Of a stretch of 5,392 nucleotides of DNA, positions 4,903 to 5,392 are shown piece after piece. The notes below the pieces were generated by a model, which saw only the letters and a program-made list of their open reading frames with translations, was not told where the DNA came from and ran no database searches. The stretch is taken from positions 1-5,392 of the forward strand of contig JBHOQQ010000069.1 in assembly GCA_042408955.1 (NCBI GenBank), written 5' to 3'. The translations under genes and the position numbers were made by a program. Source of the stretch: CALGSZ01 sp042408955. Its GTDB lineage: Bacteria > Chloroflexota > Chloroflexia > Thermomicrobiales > UBA6265. Numbering within the stretch: the first letter of the stretch is position 1; every line of letters starts with the position of its first letter.

Positions 4903-5392
4903 TCACGCTGATGCCCAAACCTCTGATAGTAGCTCCGCCTGCTCCAAGACGGTCTGCGTGGCCTTCTCCTGCTTGTCGGGCGGGTAGCCGTGCTTGCGGA
5001 GAATGCGCTTCACGAGGACCCGCAGCTGGGCCCGGACGTTCTCACGGACCGTCCAATCGATCGTCACGTTGTTGCGCACCGTCTCAACGAGTTCCCTGGC
5101 AATGCTGCGAAGCGTCTCGTCGCCGAGAACCTGGACGGCGCGGTCGTTCGTCTCCAGCGCGTCGTAGAAAGCCAGCTCTTTCTCCGTGAGGCCCAACTGC
5201 TCGCCGCGGGCGTCCACCTCCCGCATTTCCCTGGCAAGCTCGATCAGCTCCTCGATCACCTGCGCCGCCTCGACGGCGCGGTTCTGGTAGCGTCGGATGG
5301 CCTGTTCCAGCATCTCGGCGAAGGACCGCGCCTGGACGATGTTCTTCCGACGCCTGGTCTTGATCTCGCCGTGGAGCAGCTTCTGGAGGAGC
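4903..5392 (-). CDS. hsdR: Type I restriction enzyme R subunit (HsdR), C-terminal end, partial
   Basis: About 162 residues of the 3' end are present; the 5' part lies beyond the right edge, the frame being open through base 5391. The text matches the C-terminal domain (DUF3387-like) of HsdR: LLHGEIKTRRRKNIVQARSF, then LEQAIRRYQNRA, VIEELIELAREMRE, LTEKELAFYDAL, IARELVETVRNN, TIDWTVRENVRAQLR and YGYPP-like HGYPPDK, ending EVWASA before TGA. HsdR is the ATP-driven translocase and nuclease of type I restriction systems; this helical domain docks it onto the HsdM/HsdS methyltransferase core. The nuclease and helicase motifs are outside the window, so activity cannot be judged. The end looks complete, and the attC-like element follows after seven bases. 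Confidence 0.92.
   Translation of the reverse strand, partial: LLQKLLHGEIKTRRRKNIVQARSFAEMLEQAIRRYQNRAVEAAQVIEELIELAREMREVDARGEQLGLTEKELAFYDALETNDRAVQVLGDETLRSIARELVETVRNNVTIDWTVRENVRAQLRVLVKRILRKHGYPPDKQEKATQTVLEQAELLSEVWASA

Overview
The window is GC-rich bacterial DNA with tight gene packing, frequent GTG starts and strong GGAGG-type ribosome sites. The GC-rich actinobacterial/Chloroflexota-like protein style (an F420-type luciferase-like oxidoreductase, a YiiM-like MOSC protein, an M24 peptidase) suggests a Sphaerobacter/Thermomicrobia-like Chloroflexota member. That placement is a weak inference with no marker gene behind it.

Left part (1-3286): a plus-strand metabolic operon. It begins with a rearranged luciferase-like (LLM) flavin/F420 oxidoreductase gene. 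The C-terminal third reads forward at about 254-547, but the middle of the same kind of protein reads on the opposite strand from about 265 to the window edge, so an inversion junction lies near 250-265. An HAD-family hydrolase follows (ATGA overlap with the LLM stop), then a MOSC-domain protein and an M24 Xaa-Pro-type peptidase. Spacing is 20-26 bases or overlapping, consistent with one transcript.

Middle (3287-3569): a noncoding stretch of small repeats and hairpins, including a perfect 14-bp inverted repeat with a 3-base loop. A small plus-strand gene follows (3570-3851) encoding a MerR/excisionase-like helix-turn-helix fused to a four-cysteine zinc-ribbon-like tail.

Right part (3806-5392): a minus-strand defence cluster. 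Read 5' to 3' on the minus strand it contains the last ~162 residues of a type I restriction HsdR subunit, a 60-base element with the layout of an integron attC recombination site 7 bases after the hsdR stop, a small HNH endonuclease gene, and a broken cmr1 (type III-B CRISPR RAMP protein). The cmr1 remnant has a premature TGA exactly where Arg is expected, a +1 frameshift in a G6 run, and no second RAMP domain. No CRISPR array, other cmr/cas gene, integrase, tRNA or rRNA is visible.

The most notable points are the candidate attC site joining two nuclease genes, the decayed Cmr1, and the intragenic inversion in the LLM gene.
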